Assembly: GCF_000272105.2 (NCBI RefSeq)
Contig: NZ_AJZD02000305.1
Location: 1-46,855, forward strand
Length of the DNA stretch: 46,855 nt
Source: Vibrio splendidus 12E03
GTDB taxonomy: Bacteria > Pseudomonadota > Gammaproteobacteria > Enterobacterales > Vibrionaceae
Direction of reading: 5' to 3'
Shown here: positions 17,746 through 26,732 of the stretch, piece after piece
Position numbering within the stretch: the first letter of the stretch is position 1
Layout of the letters: each line of letters begins with the position of its first letter
Notes under the pieces: generated by a model
What the model was told of the DNA's origin: nothing
The model's input: only the letters and a program-made list of their open reading frames with translations
Database searches by the model: none
Position numbers and translations under genes: made by a program

Positions 17746-17771
17746 TGATCATGCCTCCGGAAAGATGATCA
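17746..17771. promoter_or_regulatory. Head-to-head pair of RctB-type 12-mers
   Basis: TGATCATGCCTCC on the plus strand abuts GGAAAGATGATCA (TGATCATCTTTCC on the minus strand), a 26-bp inverted pair with CCGG at its centre. The same layout occurs inside the origin at 40031-40055. A weaker TGATCATGA lies at 17691. The 483-nt region 17622-18104 separates divergent genes and holds no other gene I can support. Confidence 0.65.
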
Positions 17772-18104
17772 AGTGTGTACAAACTACGGGCATTGTAAAA
17801 CCAATCGCTCCGGCGAGTTTAGGGGCTTCACAAGCAATCACACAAGCACGAAAAACCATGTGGTCAATAAATGCTTTTTCACGCCAACATAATGAATAAA
17901 TTTTCTTATATAGCTCAAATAATTGGCTATAAACCTGTAAAAAGTGTATCCGAAGTACCGAAACTTGGCTTTTGAGTAGATTGGATAGCAATAAAACGGT
18001 ATAAAGACGGGTACTGTGTTAATTGCTAATAACTAGTGACTCACAACTAGGAAGTAGACACTTTATTAACGAGCCAATTTTCAATCTACAAGTTGCAGGG
18101 ACCT

Positions 18105-19208
18105 ATGACTAACTTTCGAATTTCAGCGCTTTTACTTGCGCTATCCCCACTTTGGGTATCTGCATCGGTATCCGCTGAAGAACTGAATCAAGTCGATCCC
18201 GTTTCAGCTATCGATGCAAAGCTAACAGAGAAAAACTCAGATATTGAGCGTATTTCAGCAACCAAAGTATCGGCGACTGAAAACCTAAAACAACTACAAA
18301 ACAAAAACAGTAAGTTGTTGCGCGAAGGTGAAGAACTTAAGGCAAAACGTAACAGAGCCAAGTCTGTACTCGACAAACAGTACAGTCGCTTGCTTGAAGA
18401 TCCAGAAACGGATTTGGTCTCTTTCCAGAAAAGTTACCAAGATGCTTGGGCTGCGGTTAAAGAGAATCAATCGTCTCAGCTAGATAACGAACAAGCGATC
18501 AACGAGAGCGAAATTCACCTTTCTCAAATCAAGCAAAAGCAAGCTCGCCTGAATAATGAGCTGGCAAACTTGAGAGAGTCAAAAGTCGAAGCTCGCGTAA
18601 AACGTATCGCAACAGAACTGCGTGAAAGTGCGGTTCTTGAAACCAGCTACACCACCACATGTTCATCAACAATGACACTGGGTGAATGTACTGCACAGGG
18701 TAAACACCTGACCAATCAAAAAGCCGTGCAAACGTTCAAGAGCCAATTACTTGAGCAGCTCACAGAAAGCACACTAGCGAAGCAAAACTTACAAGGTGTT
18801 CAGCTGAATATCCATGTTCAAGACAGCCAAGCGATCAAGAGCGGCTTCTCTGGTAACAACTCTTACTTCATGCAGATGCAAGCTCAACTTCAAGCAAAAC
18901 CTGAAGCAGTTGCAGCGTGTAACCTGTTGAATGTTTCGACTCGCTACTGTTTAACAGGCAGTGACGCCGCAGTCGTTAAGAAAAGTGATAAGCAGTGGGC
19001 GAACGTGACGGTACGTTCTGATCAGTACAACGACTCAGTGACTATCAACGGCATTAAGTATGGCAGTACACCTCTTGAGGTTGCACTACCAAGTGGTCGT
19101 CACCAAGTAACCATTTCAAAACAAGGTTACGAGTCTTATAACCGCACAGTTACCATCAACGGCAGCGACACGATTTGGGTTAAGCTTCTTCCTAGTAAAG
19201 AAAGCTAA
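18105..19208 (+). CDS. Exported coiled-coil protein with PEGA domain
   Basis: 367 residues. Signal peptide 'ALLLALSPLWVSASVSAEE' (periplasmic or surface). A charged coiled coil spans about residues 35-180, rich in Lys, Glu and Gln. Two cysteine pairs follow ('CSSTMTLGECT', 'CNLLNVSTRYC'). The C-terminal PEGA domain (about 300-365) has 'VTINGIKYGSTPLEVALPSGRHQVTISKQGYESY'. The ATG at 18105 is chosen because GCAGGG lies seven bases upstream; a TTG four codons earlier precedes that site. It is a tandem paralogue of the next gene, sharing the coiled coil, cysteine pairs and PEGA. PEGA domains are usually linked to surface or cell-wall attachment. The role is unknown. Confidence 0.82.
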   Translation: MTNFRISALLLALSPLWVSASVSAEELNQVDPVSAIDAKLTEKNSDIERISATKVSATENLKQLQNKNSKLLREGEELKAKRNRAKSVLDKQYSRLLEDPETDLVSFQKSYQDAWAAVKENQSSQLDNEQAINESEIHLSQIKQKQARLNNELANLRESKVEARVKRIATELRESAVLETSYTTTCSSTMTLGECTAQGKHLTNQKAVQTFKSQLLEQLTESTLAKQNLQGVQLNIHVQDSQAIKSGFSGNNSYFMQMQAQLQAKPEAVAACNLLNVSTRYCLTGSDAAVVKKSDKQWANVTVRSDQYNDSVTINGIKYGSTPLEVALPSGRHQVTISKQGYESYNRTVTINGSDTIWVKLLPSKES

Positions 19209-19222
19209 ACACCCTTTCTACA

Positions 19223-19255
19223 TAGAGCTGAGCCGATACAAAACGCTTAGCTCTA
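19223..19255 (+). terminator. Hairpin after the first PEGA gene
   Basis: TAGAGCTGAGC / GCTTAGCTCTA stem with an 11-nt loop, 14 nt past the stop. It is followed by TATAT rather than a T-run, so termination may be partial. Confidence 0.5.
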
Positions 19256-19313
19256 TATCAGATAGCCGTGCCTATTTCACAAAGCTGAATGAACACTCGC
19301 CATTTTGTTGATA

Positions 19314-19388
19314 GTTATAAACTGTATGATCGTTACAAACTTGTATGGTCGTTATAACCTTGTTTTATAGTTATAAACAGTAGCTGCA
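19314..19388 (+). repeat. Four tandem 19-bp repeats upstream of the second PEGA gene
   Basis: GTTAYAA-type units begin at 19314, 19332, 19351 and 19370, spaced 18, 19 and 19 bp, with consensus near GTTATAAACTTGTATGGTC. They end about 65 nt before the ATG at 19452, the expected place for a regulator-binding array. Confidence 0.65.
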
Positions 19389-19451
19389 GACGAAATGGCG
19401 TTTTCGTTTAGAATATTCGATTAACCTAAATTACGATTGAAGTAGCCCATC

Positions 19452-21281
19452 ATGCGCCAAGGTCTTCCTACTCTATTATTTGCACTTGCTCCCTGCTTAA
19501 TGACGCCAGCTGTTTTTGCTGAGGCAACACCACCAGCGATCGCGTCATCTGTCACCGACATTGAAAGCTCACTTTTCGAAAAGCATGCCGACTTAACGGC
19601 TGTTGAGAAGAAATTGGCTGATAAACAAAATGAAGTCGACAATCAGGCGCAGCAAACGGCACGTCTAGCTGAATTATCGGCTCAAGCAGAGCAAACACTC
19701 GCAAAAGCGAAAGCCAGCCTAGAGCAAGATTACACGCGCATGATTGATGAGCCCGATTTCGATATCTCGCCCGCTCAAAACCGCTTCCAAGACGCTTGGA
19801 AAACCGTAAAAGAAGGCAAGCTTTCGATTTCAGACTCAGAGCAGAAGCAGCAAGACTTGGTGATGGAGCTTGAGGTTATCCAAGCCGAGAAAACCGCAGC
19901 AGAAGCTTCAATCGCAAACCTGAACCAAGACAAGCTAAGAGCAAGAGCAGAGCGACTAAGAAACGAGATCACTCAAACGGAAGAGCAAACGGTTAGCTTT
20001 ACCAACCGTTGCAGCAGCGATATGACACTGGCGCAGTGTTCAGACCAAACGGTGACCTTGGCACTTCAAAAAGCGGTAAAACAGTTCCAACACAGCCTAG
20101 TGGACAACGCGACTGAATCGAAAACAGTGAAAGAGCACCTTGCGTCTGCTTCGCTAAATATTCACGTTCTGCAACACAAAGTGAAATCCTCTGGCTTCTC
20201 TGAAGATAACCGTTACCGAGCGGTGATTGCGGCGAACCTAGAAACTCGTCCAGATAAGAACACCCCTTGTCGCCTACTTGGTATTCAGTCATCAAACTGT
20301 TTCACGCAAAGCGAGCAGCAAACCAACGACCAGCAAAAAGAAGTCGCTTGGGTTAACTTGGTGGTACGTTCAAATCAATACAACGACAAGGTTTCTATCA
20401 ACGGCGTGAACTATGGCAGCACACCCGTTGAAGTGATGTTACCAACAGGCCAGCACATGGTCACGATTGAGAAAGAGGGTTACCTTTCTTTCCACCAAGA
20501 GCTGAAGATAGCCCGCGATCACAACCTACGAGCCGTATTACAGGCCAAGCAGAACTCATTGAATGTCGGTACCAAGTTTGCAGACCCGGTGGGAAACAAC
20601 ATTCAGAGCCCTGAAATGATTGTTGTCGGCTCAGGTCGCTACCTACTCGGTGAGAACAACGCACAACAAGTGACGATCAAAAAGCCGTTTGCATTAGCCG
20701 CAACACCAACCCGTGTTCAAGACTTCAAAGCATTCGTAAAAAGCACTGGCTACCAAACAGACGCAGAGCTAATGAACACCTGCGATACGTTCGTGAATGC
20801 AGAGATCACAACCGTTTCGGACAATGACTGGCAAAGCCCTGGCTTTAAACAAGCAGATAACTCACCCGTTGTATGTGTCAGCCAAAATGATGCAAAAGCG
20901 TATACTCGTTGGTTATCTCAAAATACCGGCTTCACTTACCGCTTGCCAACACCACAAGAGTGGGAAGCTGCAGCAAGAGCAGGCCAAGACACCAACTTCT
21001 GGTGGGGCAATGAATTCCGTTCAGGCAAAGCCAATACTGGCTGGGCGGGTACACCTTGGTCAAACGTTAGCACATCTCCAGTTAAGTCATTCCTACCAAC
21101 GCCAACAGGCTTCTACGACATGGTGGGTAATGTATGGGAATGGACAACCGTTCAGAAAGGCCTAGCGAAAGGTGGCGCGTGGAGCTTCTCTCCAGAAGAA
21201 GCAAAAGTGTTTAACGAACTGTACGTACCGCCTTCAACGGCAGCGAACTATCTAGGATTCCGAGTCGTGCGAGAGCTGTAG
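19452..21281 (+). CDS. Exported coiled-coil/PEGA/SUMF1-domain protein
   Basis: 609 residues. Signal peptide 'LLFALAPCLMTPAVFAEA'. A coiled coil spans about 35-180, with cysteine pairs 'CSSDMTLAQC' and 'CRLLGIQSSNC'. The PEGA domain covers about 290-355 ('VSINGVNYGSTPVEVMLPTGQHMVTIEKEGYLSF'). The C-terminal SUMF1/formylglycine-generating-like domain spans about 380-609 ('ALAATPTRVQDFKAF', 'YRLPTPQEWEAAARAG', 'GFYDMVGNVWEWT', 'KGGAWSF', 'GFRVVREL'). The paired Cys of true formylglycine-generating enzymes is not seen near the end, so a structural or binding role is more likely than sulfatase activation. It looks like the upstream gene plus an added domain. Confidence 0.83.
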   Translation: MRQGLPTLLFALAPCLMTPAVFAEATPPAIASSVTDIESSLFEKHADLTAVEKKLADKQNEVDNQAQQTARLAELSAQAEQTLAKAKASLEQDYTRMIDEPDFDISPAQNRFQDAWKTVKEGKLSISDSEQKQQDLVMELEVIQAEKTAAEASIANLNQDKLRARAERLRNEITQTEEQTVSFTNRCSSDMTLAQCSDQTVTLALQKAVKQFQHSLVDNATESKTVKEHLASASLNIHVLQHKVKSSGFSEDNRYRAVIAANLETRPDKNTPCRLLGIQSSNCFTQSEQQTNDQQKEVAWVNLVVRSNQYNDKVSINGVNYGSTPVEVMLPTGQHMVTIEKEGYLSFHQELKIARDHNLRAVLQAKQNSLNVGTKFADPVGNNIQSPEMIVVGSGRYLLGENNAQQVTIKKPFALAATPTRVQDFKAFVKSTGYQTDAELMNTCDTFVNAEITTVSDNDWQSPGFKQADNSPVVCVSQNDAKAYTRWLSQNTGFTYRLPTPQEWEAAARAGQDTNFWWGNEFRSGKANTGWAGTPWSNVSTSPVKSFLPTPTGFYDMVGNVWEWTTVQKGLAKGGAWSFSPEEAKVFNELYVPPSTAANYLGFRVVREL

Positions 21282-21353
21282 GCTCCCAATCACAGGCTCA
21301 GAATCCCCAATATTTACTCTAGGTTCTCAATTATCACATTGAGCAGCATTTAT

Positions 21354-21371
21354 AGGGGAATTCCCCCCTTA
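21354..21371 (+). promoter_or_regulatory. VqmA-binding box of the vqmR promoter
   Basis: AGGGGAATTCCCCCCTT closely matches the G-run/C-run VqmA box reported upstream of V. cholerae vqmR. It contains the perfect palindrome GGGGAATTCCCC (21355-21366). A likely -10 (TAGATT, 21392-21397) places it over the -35 region, as expected for an activator. Confidence 0.85.
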
Positions 21372-21403
21372 TGCATAAGCACTCCTAGGAGTAGATTCGT
21401 CGA

Positions 21404-21545
21404 TAGAGTAGTAAGTCACTCTGGGTATCAAATTGATGCCTCAGTTTAATTTACCTGACCCTCGTAAATTAGACTGAAAATCTTCTACATGTCGACAAGG
21501 CATATCTTGTCTTTAGCCAGCCCCTCTTCAGGCTGGCTTTTTTTT
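21404..21545 (+). ncRNA. vqmR: VqmR small regulatory RNA
   Basis: Hfq-type sRNA of about 142 nt that VqmA activates and that in V. cholerae base-pairs with mRNAs including vpsT. It lies immediately upstream of vqmA as in V. cholerae, after a VqmA box and TAGATT -10. It ends in a strong intrinsic terminator (AGCCAGCC-CCTCTTCA-GGCTGGCT followed by seven T, 21515-21545). The 5' end is estimated from the -10 and is uncertain by a few bases. The length agrees with the roughly 140 nt known for VqmR. It is identified from context and architecture, not from an alignment. Confidence 0.85.
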
Positions 21546-21708
21546 GCCTGATTATCACCCTTTATGCCCATCGATTCTCCGTGATCGACACAGTTAATCA
21601 GCAGTCCGTTTAACTGTCAGTCACCCCTTATGTTTCGTACTCTAATTGCCATTGCAGCGCTATAAGAAACTGATATCATTGCCATACCTCTGCTTACGAG
21701 ATAAAACC

Positions 21709-22428
21709 TTGCCAGATCCACTCAACTCCATACATCGTTCTTTATTCGAACAACTTCCAGGCTGCTGGGGCTGCAAAGATACTGACTCGGTCTTCGTGTA
21801 CGCCAACCTTGCTTACAACCAATTGATTGGCTTAAAACCCAATGAAACTTGTACTGGCTTGACCGACTTCGACATGCCCAGTCAAACCACTGAGTGCGCA
21901 CAAGATTTCAGGGCTCAAGACAAACATGTAATGGATACACGCAGTACCCTTAAGATCCTCGATATTCACCCTTATCCAGACGGACGCTGGCACGCCCATA
22001 TCTTTACCAAAACCCCTTGGCTTGATGATGACGACAACGTCCAAGGCACCATCTTCTATGGCCAAGAGCTTACCGATACCGCGATCTTAGAGGTTGGTCA
22101 TTGGGTTTGTCAGGCCACAGGAACAAAAGGCAATCAGGCATCGCTTGCGGGGTCAGAGCCGCGCGTCTCTAAACTGCAAAAGCGGCTGACTTCGAGAGAA
22201 TCAGAGGTGCTGTTCTTACTGCTTTTTGGCAAGAAACCACAGTACATCGCGTCGACGCTAAACATTTCAATCAAAACGGTCGAAGGTCATGTCGCCAGAT
22301 TGAAACAGAAGTTCGATGCACGCAGTAAAAGCCAATTGATTGAGTATGCGTTGGACTCAGGATTAGGCTCAGTGATCCCAGAAACTCTGCTCAAAAAACA
22401 GATATCTGTTGTTCTACACAGTGACTGA
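21709..22428 (+). CDS. vqmA: Quorum-sensing regulator VqmA (PAS + LuxR HTH)
   Basis: 239-residue cytoplasmic receptor-regulator that binds the autoinducer DPO and activates vqmR. The N-terminal PAS domain (about 10-125) contains 'LPGCWGCKDTDSVFVYANLAY' and 'ILDIHPYPDGRWHAHIFTKTPW', both highly characteristic of VqmA. The C-terminal LuxR-type HTH (about 170-230) reads 'LTSRESEVLFLLLFGKKPQYIASTLNISIKTVEGHVARLKQKF'. The TTG at 21709 ('LPDPLNSIHRSLF') is chosen because it matches the known VqmA length and start; the frame stays open 21 codons further to a TTG at 21646. A bidirectional terminator follows. Confidence 0.93.
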   Translation: MPDPLNSIHRSLFEQLPGCWGCKDTDSVFVYANLAYNQLIGLKPNETCTGLTDFDMPSQTTECAQDFRAQDKHVMDTRSTLKILDIHPYPDGRWHAHIFTKTPWLDDDDNVQGTIFYGQELTDTAILEVGHWVCQATGTKGNQASLAGSEPRVSKLQKRLTSRESEVLFLLLFGKKPQYIASTLNISIKTVEGHVARLKQKFDARSKSQLIEYALDSGLGSVIPETLLKKQISVVLHSD

Positions 22429-22453
22429 TTTACTAATTAGCTGAAAATTCAGA

Positions 22454-22498
22454 CAAAAAAATGCCGTTGATTTGATCAGTCTAATCAACGGCATTTTT
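22454..22498. terminator. Bidirectional terminator between vqmA and pdxH
   Basis: AAATGCCGTTGATT / AATCAACGGCATTT, a 14-bp perfect stem with A and T tracts on both flanks, between convergent genes. Confidence 0.93.
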
Positions 22499-22530
22499 GG
22501 ATCTATTAAGCAGCTAAGCGATCAAGCAGC

Positions 22531-23166
22531 CTAAGGCGCTAGGCGATCAATATCCCAACTGTTGTCTTGGCGTGAGAACAAGAAACGGTCGTGCAAGCGG
22601 TGTTCACCACCCTGCCAGAACTCAATGCTATCCACACGTACACGGAAACCACCCCAGAAAGAAGGCACAGGAATCTCTCCTTTGGCAAACTTCTGTTTAA
22701 GCTCTAGATACTTACCTTCTAAAATCCCACGTGCTGAGATACGGCTACTCTGCTTACTTGCAATCGCGGCCAATTGGCTCTCTTTTGGACGTGACGAGAA
22801 GTACTTCATATTTTCCATAGCCGTCAGCTTTTCAGCCGTGCCCGTAATATGAACTTGTCGCTCAAGTGGATGCCAAGGGAAGTGCAAACTGATTTTGCTG
22901 TTGTGCTCAAGCTGGTGCGCTTTACGGCTACCTAAGTTGGTGTAAAAAACGAACCCGTCTTTATCAACATTCTTCAGCAGAACAATTCGTTGGAATGGCT
23001 GACCATTTTCATCAACCGTAGCAACTGTCATGGCAGTGGGGTCCGTCAACTTCGCTTCAATGGCTTGCTCTAGCCATAGATTGAATTGCTCAATCGGGTC
23101 TGCGGCCAAGTCTTTACGTCTCAATCCACCCTTAGCGTATTCGCGACGAATATCTGTCAGTTCCAT
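22531..23166 (-). CDS. pdxH: Pyridoxamine/pyridoxine 5'-phosphate oxidase
   Basis: FMN-dependent oxidase making pyridoxal 5'-phosphate, last step of vitamin B6 synthesis and salvage. 211 residues, normal for PdxH. Signatures: '[44 protein letters not shown]' (FMN binding), '[18 protein letters not shown]', and '[28 protein letters not shown]' (C-terminal family signature). The start at 23166 follows a strong AAAGGAG; the frame extends 48 codons upstream without a better start. It is divergent from the histidine kinase gene across 167 nt. Confidence 0.96.
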   Translation of the reverse strand: MELTDIRREYAKGGLRRKDLAADPIEQFNLWLEQAIEAKLTDPTAMTVATVDENGQPFQRIVLLKNVDKDGFVFYTNLGSRKAHQLEHNSKISLHFPWHPLERQVHITGTAEKLTAMENMKYFSSRPKESQLAAIASKQSSRISARGILEGKYLELKQKFAKGEIPVPSFWGGFRVRVDSIEFWQGGEHRLHDRFLFSRQDNSWDIDRLAP

Positions 23167-23333
23167 TTGGTTGCTCCTTTCAATTTTTTTGTGATTTTGC
23201 GCTGTAATCCTTTGAAACACAAGTCTAAGCCATGGTTTTGTCTCGCAGAAGGTGCTCTGTGTTAACAAGATCTCGGTACTCTCTCCATCATATTGATAAT
23301 CTTTATACAAACCGATGACAAGTTGAGATCCGA

Positions 23334-25256
23334 GTGACCAAAATACTGCCTAACCTAATGACGCCCTTTGTTTTATTCTCATTGTTATTGGGAGCTGCAG
23401 GGCTGACTGCAACCCACTTTATGGCAGTGCAATTCCAAGAAAAAATCGTCACTCAGCAACTCGATGAAGCAGCGAATAAAGCCAATCTACAAATCGACTC
23501 TGAATTGGATAAATTCAAACAGATCCCCGATTTACTCAGCCATGATCCACGTCTGCTCTCTTATTTTGACTCATCACCACGAGCAGACAAGATTTCCGCT
23601 GCGCAGCTCAATCAATTACTATTTGAATGGTCGAATCAAAGCCAAGCCGACACCATCTATATTCACGACCCGAGCGGTACTGTGGTCGCTTCCAGTAATT
23701 ACCAAAAGCCTCGTACCTTTGTAGGTGAGAACTTCTCGTTTCGTCCCTACTTTGCTTCTGCTATTCAAGGCAACAACACACAATATGTCGCGCTAGGCGC
23801 TCGTTCGAACGTACGCGGTTATTTTCTGTCTTCGCCTCTGTATATCGACAAAGAAACTGTCGGGGTTATCACCGTAAAAGTGAGCTTAGAAAACCTCGAA
23901 AACATCCTGACCAGCGACGACTTTGAGATCGTGGTACTCGACTCTAACCAAGTGGTGTTTCTATCAAGCCAAGCTCCATGGCTTTATCATTCATTGTTGC
24001 CATTAACTCAGCAACAACAAACGGATATCGCACTTCAACGCCAATACGGTCAAAGCGAAATTTCGATCATCGAAGCCTTTCGCTCTTCAAGCTCTCAGTC
24101 AGAAGCTAGCAATACCAATCAATCTAGCAACCTTCAATCCAATGAAATCCGAAAAGAGCTCACCGCCAACCAGTTATTCAAGCTTGGTGCTTTTAATCTT
24201 TACCCTGCAACGGTCAGCAACAACCAGTACCAAGTTGTCGCACTAAAAGAGACCAGAGCTGAACTTATTAAAATCTTGCAGATCGATGTCATCTTCGTGG
24301 TGATTTACAGCTTGGTGATGCTCATCGCTTGGTCGTGGCGCCAAACCTACGTAGCGAAAGTGGCGTTGACCCGACTCAACCAAAACTTAGAGCAAACCGT
24401 TGATAAACGCACTCACTACTTGAAGCAATCCAATCAACAGCTGCAACAAACCCTTTTTCAATACCAAGAGTCGCAATCCAAGTTGAAACAGACAGAACAA
24501 GAGCTGACACAAACCGCGAAATTAGCGGTACTCGGTGAACTGTCAGCCAGCATTAACCACGAAATCAACCAACCACTTGCAGCACTGCGAACCTACAGTG
24601 AAAACAGCTTAAAGCTACTGGAAATGGAACGAACCGATTTAGTGAAAAGCAATCTTGAGAAAATGATTGGCCTCAACAACACCATTACGGACATCATCGC
24701 GCGACTCAAAGTCTTTACTCGCAAGGTCACCAAACAAGAACATCATGTGGCGAACCTGCATCAAGCGGTCAATAACGCCACCAGCATTCTCAGTGCGCTG
24801 ATGATCAAGCAAGGTATTACGCTGAGGCTAAGCACGGTGCCAGATGATATCAATATTGCGATTCATCCAACCGAACTAGAACAAGTACTGGTGAACCTGA
24901 TTCACAACGCGACTCAAGCGCTTCAACAGCAAGTTCTTGAACAGAAAATCTTGCAGGAGCAACAAAACCTGGAAAGCGTTGACCAACAGGCTAGCCCACA
25001 GATAGGCATCGAATGGCAACTGCACCATGACTCTTGTCAGCTGATCATTTGGGATAACGGAATTGGCATGCCGAACGATAAGCTAGAACAGCTGTTCGAC
25101 CCGTTTTTTACCACCAAACCGGAAGGCTTAGGGCTAGGGCTTTCAATATCGAAACGGATTATTGAAGCGTATCACGGCACGATCAGCGCGAACCGGTTAG
25201 AGCCTTCAGGCATGGTATTCTCGCTAAACATCCCGTTATATAACGATAAGGGCTAA
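23334..25256 (+). CDS. DctB-like sensor histidine kinase
   Basis: 640-residue inner-membrane kinase. One TM is at about 8-30 and a second at about 320-340 ('[17 protein letters not shown]'), flanking a periplasmic dCache-type sensor ('[33 protein letters not shown]'), as in DctB. A coiled coil (about 350-395) leads to HisKA with His409 in '[21 protein letters not shown]'. The HATPase region has N-box '[16 protein letters not shown]', G1 'IIWDNGIGM' and '[12 protein letters not shown]'. The start is GTG. It is paired with the regulator 59 nt downstream. Dicarboxylate sensing is only inferred from the DctB resemblance. Confidence 0.87.
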   Translation: MTKILPNLMTPFVLFSLLLGAAGLTATHFMAVQFQEKIVTQQLDEAANKANLQIDSELDKFKQIPDLLSHDPRLLSYFDSSPRADKISAAQLNQLLFEWSNQSQADTIYIHDPSGTVVASSNYQKPRTFVGENFSFRPYFASAIQGNNTQYVALGARSNVRGYFLSSPLYIDKETVGVITVKVSLENLENILTSDDFEIVVLDSNQVVFLSSQAPWLYHSLLPLTQQQQTDIALQRQYGQSEISIIEAFRSSSSQSEASNTNQSSNLQSNEIRKELTANQLFKLGAFNLYPATVSNNQYQVVALKETRAELIKILQIDVIFVVIYSLVMLIAWSWRQTYVAKVALTRLNQNLEQTVDKRTHYLKQSNQQLQQTLFQYQESQSKLKQTEQELTQTAKLAVLGELSASINHEINQPLAALRTYSENSLKLLEMERTDLVKSNLEKMIGLNNTITDIIARLKVFTRKVTKQEHHVANLHQAVNNATSILSALMIKQGITLRLSTVPDDINIAIHPTELEQVLVNLIHNATQALQQQVLEQKILQEQQNLESVDQQASPQIGIEWQLHHDSCQLIIWDNGIGMPNDKLEQLFDPFFTTKPEGLGLGLSISKRIIEAYHGTISANRLEPSGMVFSLNIPLYNDKG

Positions 25257-25315
25257 CACGCCGTTGTTATCGCTGATTAGAAAACGAATCTCACATACTG
25301 CTAAGGACTCGACTT

Positions 25316-26620
25316 TTGCACTCTATGCCTAAACTCTATTTTGTCGACGATGAACCCGCCATTCGAGACTCCGTAGAACAAGCCATGCTCATTGAAGGCA
25401 TCGATATCGTCTGCTTTCCCAATGCTATTGAGGCATTAAAGAAAATAGATACCACGCAAGCCGGAATTGTCATCACCGATATTCACATGCCGGTAATGGA
25501 TGGCATTCAATTAACGCAAAAGTTGCTGAGCCAAAATCCTCATTTTCAGGTCATCGTACTTACCGGACATGGTGACGTGCAAACCGCGGTGTCCGCGATG
25601 AAAGCCGGCGCTTACGATTTTCTGGAAAAGCCATTTGTGGTCGATGCCCTACTCACTGCCGTTAAAAAAGCGGCGGATAAGCTCGCACTGGTTGAAGAGA
25701 ACAACCTACTGCGTAAAGAGTTGGCAATGCAAAATCAGGTTGGCCCAAAACTGATTGGTCAATCGCCATCGATGCAGGCATTACGCCGAGAATTGATCAC
25801 CCTAGATACCAAAACCAACCCACTTCTATTGTTTGTTGGTGATTTAGGGACAGGGAAAAGGGTCACTGCACAATACACCCATGATTTACACAGTCATCAA
25901 ACCGCGGAGCTTTGCCCTGTCGCTGCGTTTAATTTGCCACGCAGTGACGAAGCGACATTCCATCAGTTTGTTTTGCAACTGTTCTTGAAGCATCAAGGTG
26001 GAACGATCTATATCCATGAGACAGAAGCATTAACTCAAGATCAATGGCTGTGGTTAGCGAACTTAAAACCCACTCTACTTCGTGAAAACTCATGCAAGAC
26101 CAATGCAACTTGTATCATTATCGCAACTACAGTAGTTCCTACTACAATTACAGGTGAACTACGCCGATTTAATTTACTACCCTTGGCGCAAAGAACGGAA
26201 GATATTGGATCTTTGTTCAAACACTTTGCTCGCGGTGCAGCCAGTCGCTATCAACTGCCGCCCCCCGTCATTACAGAAAAAGAGATTCAACGACTCATTG
26301 CAACGCATTGGACGGAGAACATTCGTCAGCTTCGCCAACATGCTGAACTCAGAGTGCTGACTCAAATTAAGCAGCCGTCGCTCGACAGCGATACTAATGA
26401 GCCAAATGACGACAATGAACTCGATATGAGCATTGAAGAGCAACAACAGTCGTTAAACCAACGCACCGATAGCTTTGAACAAATTATCTTGATTGAGGCG
26501 TTACATCGCCATCAAGGGCGTTTAAAAGAAGTACAACAAGAGCTGCAGGTATCGCGAAAAACACTGTATGACAAACTAAGAAAGCACCAACTCGATAAAA
26601 CAGATTTCAAGAACCGATAA
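25316..26620 (+). CDS. DctD-like response regulator with degenerate AAA+ domain
   Basis: 434 residues. The receiver domain (1-125) has phosphoacceptor Asp55 in 'GIVITDIHMPVMDG', with 'LTGHGDVQTAVSAMKAGAYDFLEKPF'. The NtrC-type middle (about 145-340) is eroded: Walker A reads 'GDLGTGKRV', the GAFTGA sigma-54 loop is missing ('VAAFNLPRSDEATF' occupies the area), and Walker B is 'GGTIYIHETEAL' instead of an LDE form. The C-terminal Fis-type HTH is intact ('LIEALHRHQGRLKEVQQELQVSRKTLYDKLRKHQL'). It probably binds DNA without sigma-54 activation. TTG is preferred as the start because AAGGA lies eight bases upstream; an ATG follows three codons later. Confidence 0.85.
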   Translation: MHSMPKLYFVDDEPAIRDSVEQAMLIEGIDIVCFPNAIEALKKIDTTQAGIVITDIHMPVMDGIQLTQKLLSQNPHFQVIVLTGHGDVQTAVSAMKAGAYDFLEKPFVVDALLTAVKKAADKLALVEENNLLRKELAMQNQVGPKLIGQSPSMQALRRELITLDTKTNPLLLFVGDLGTGKRVTAQYTHDLHSHQTAELCPVAAFNLPRSDEATFHQFVLQLFLKHQGGTIYIHETEALTQDQWLWLANLKPTLLRENSCKTNATCIIIATTVVPTTITGELRRFNLLPLAQRTEDIGSLFKHFARGAASRYQLPPPVITEKEIQRLIATHWTENIRQLRQHAELRVLTQIKQPSLDSDTNEPNDDNELDMSIEEQQQSLNQRTDSFEQIILIEALHRHQGRLKEVQQELQVSRKTLYDKLRKHQLDKTDFKNR

Positions 26621-26732
26621 GTCTTAAAAAATATATAAATTCAAAGATTTAAAGGAGCAAAATCTTAACATTTATCAAAAGTAAGAATACACTCAATAGG
26701 CTTGCACTTTTATTTAGCGAACAAGGACTGTT

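Noticed and set aside
17824..17850. GTGTGATTGC on the minus strand near the external 12-mers, as a possible third 39-mer
   Set aside because: Only the GTGTGAT half is shared with the origin elements; the ATTACGGTT half is absent.
17749..17991. 80-residue minus-strand ORF in the put/PEGA gap
   Set aside because: It overlaps the head-to-head 12-mer pair, has no ribosome site, and shows no recognisable domain.
25316..26620. Calling the regulator a standard sigma-54 activator DctD
   Set aside because: The GAFTGA loop and normal Walker motifs are absent, so that function should not be assumed.
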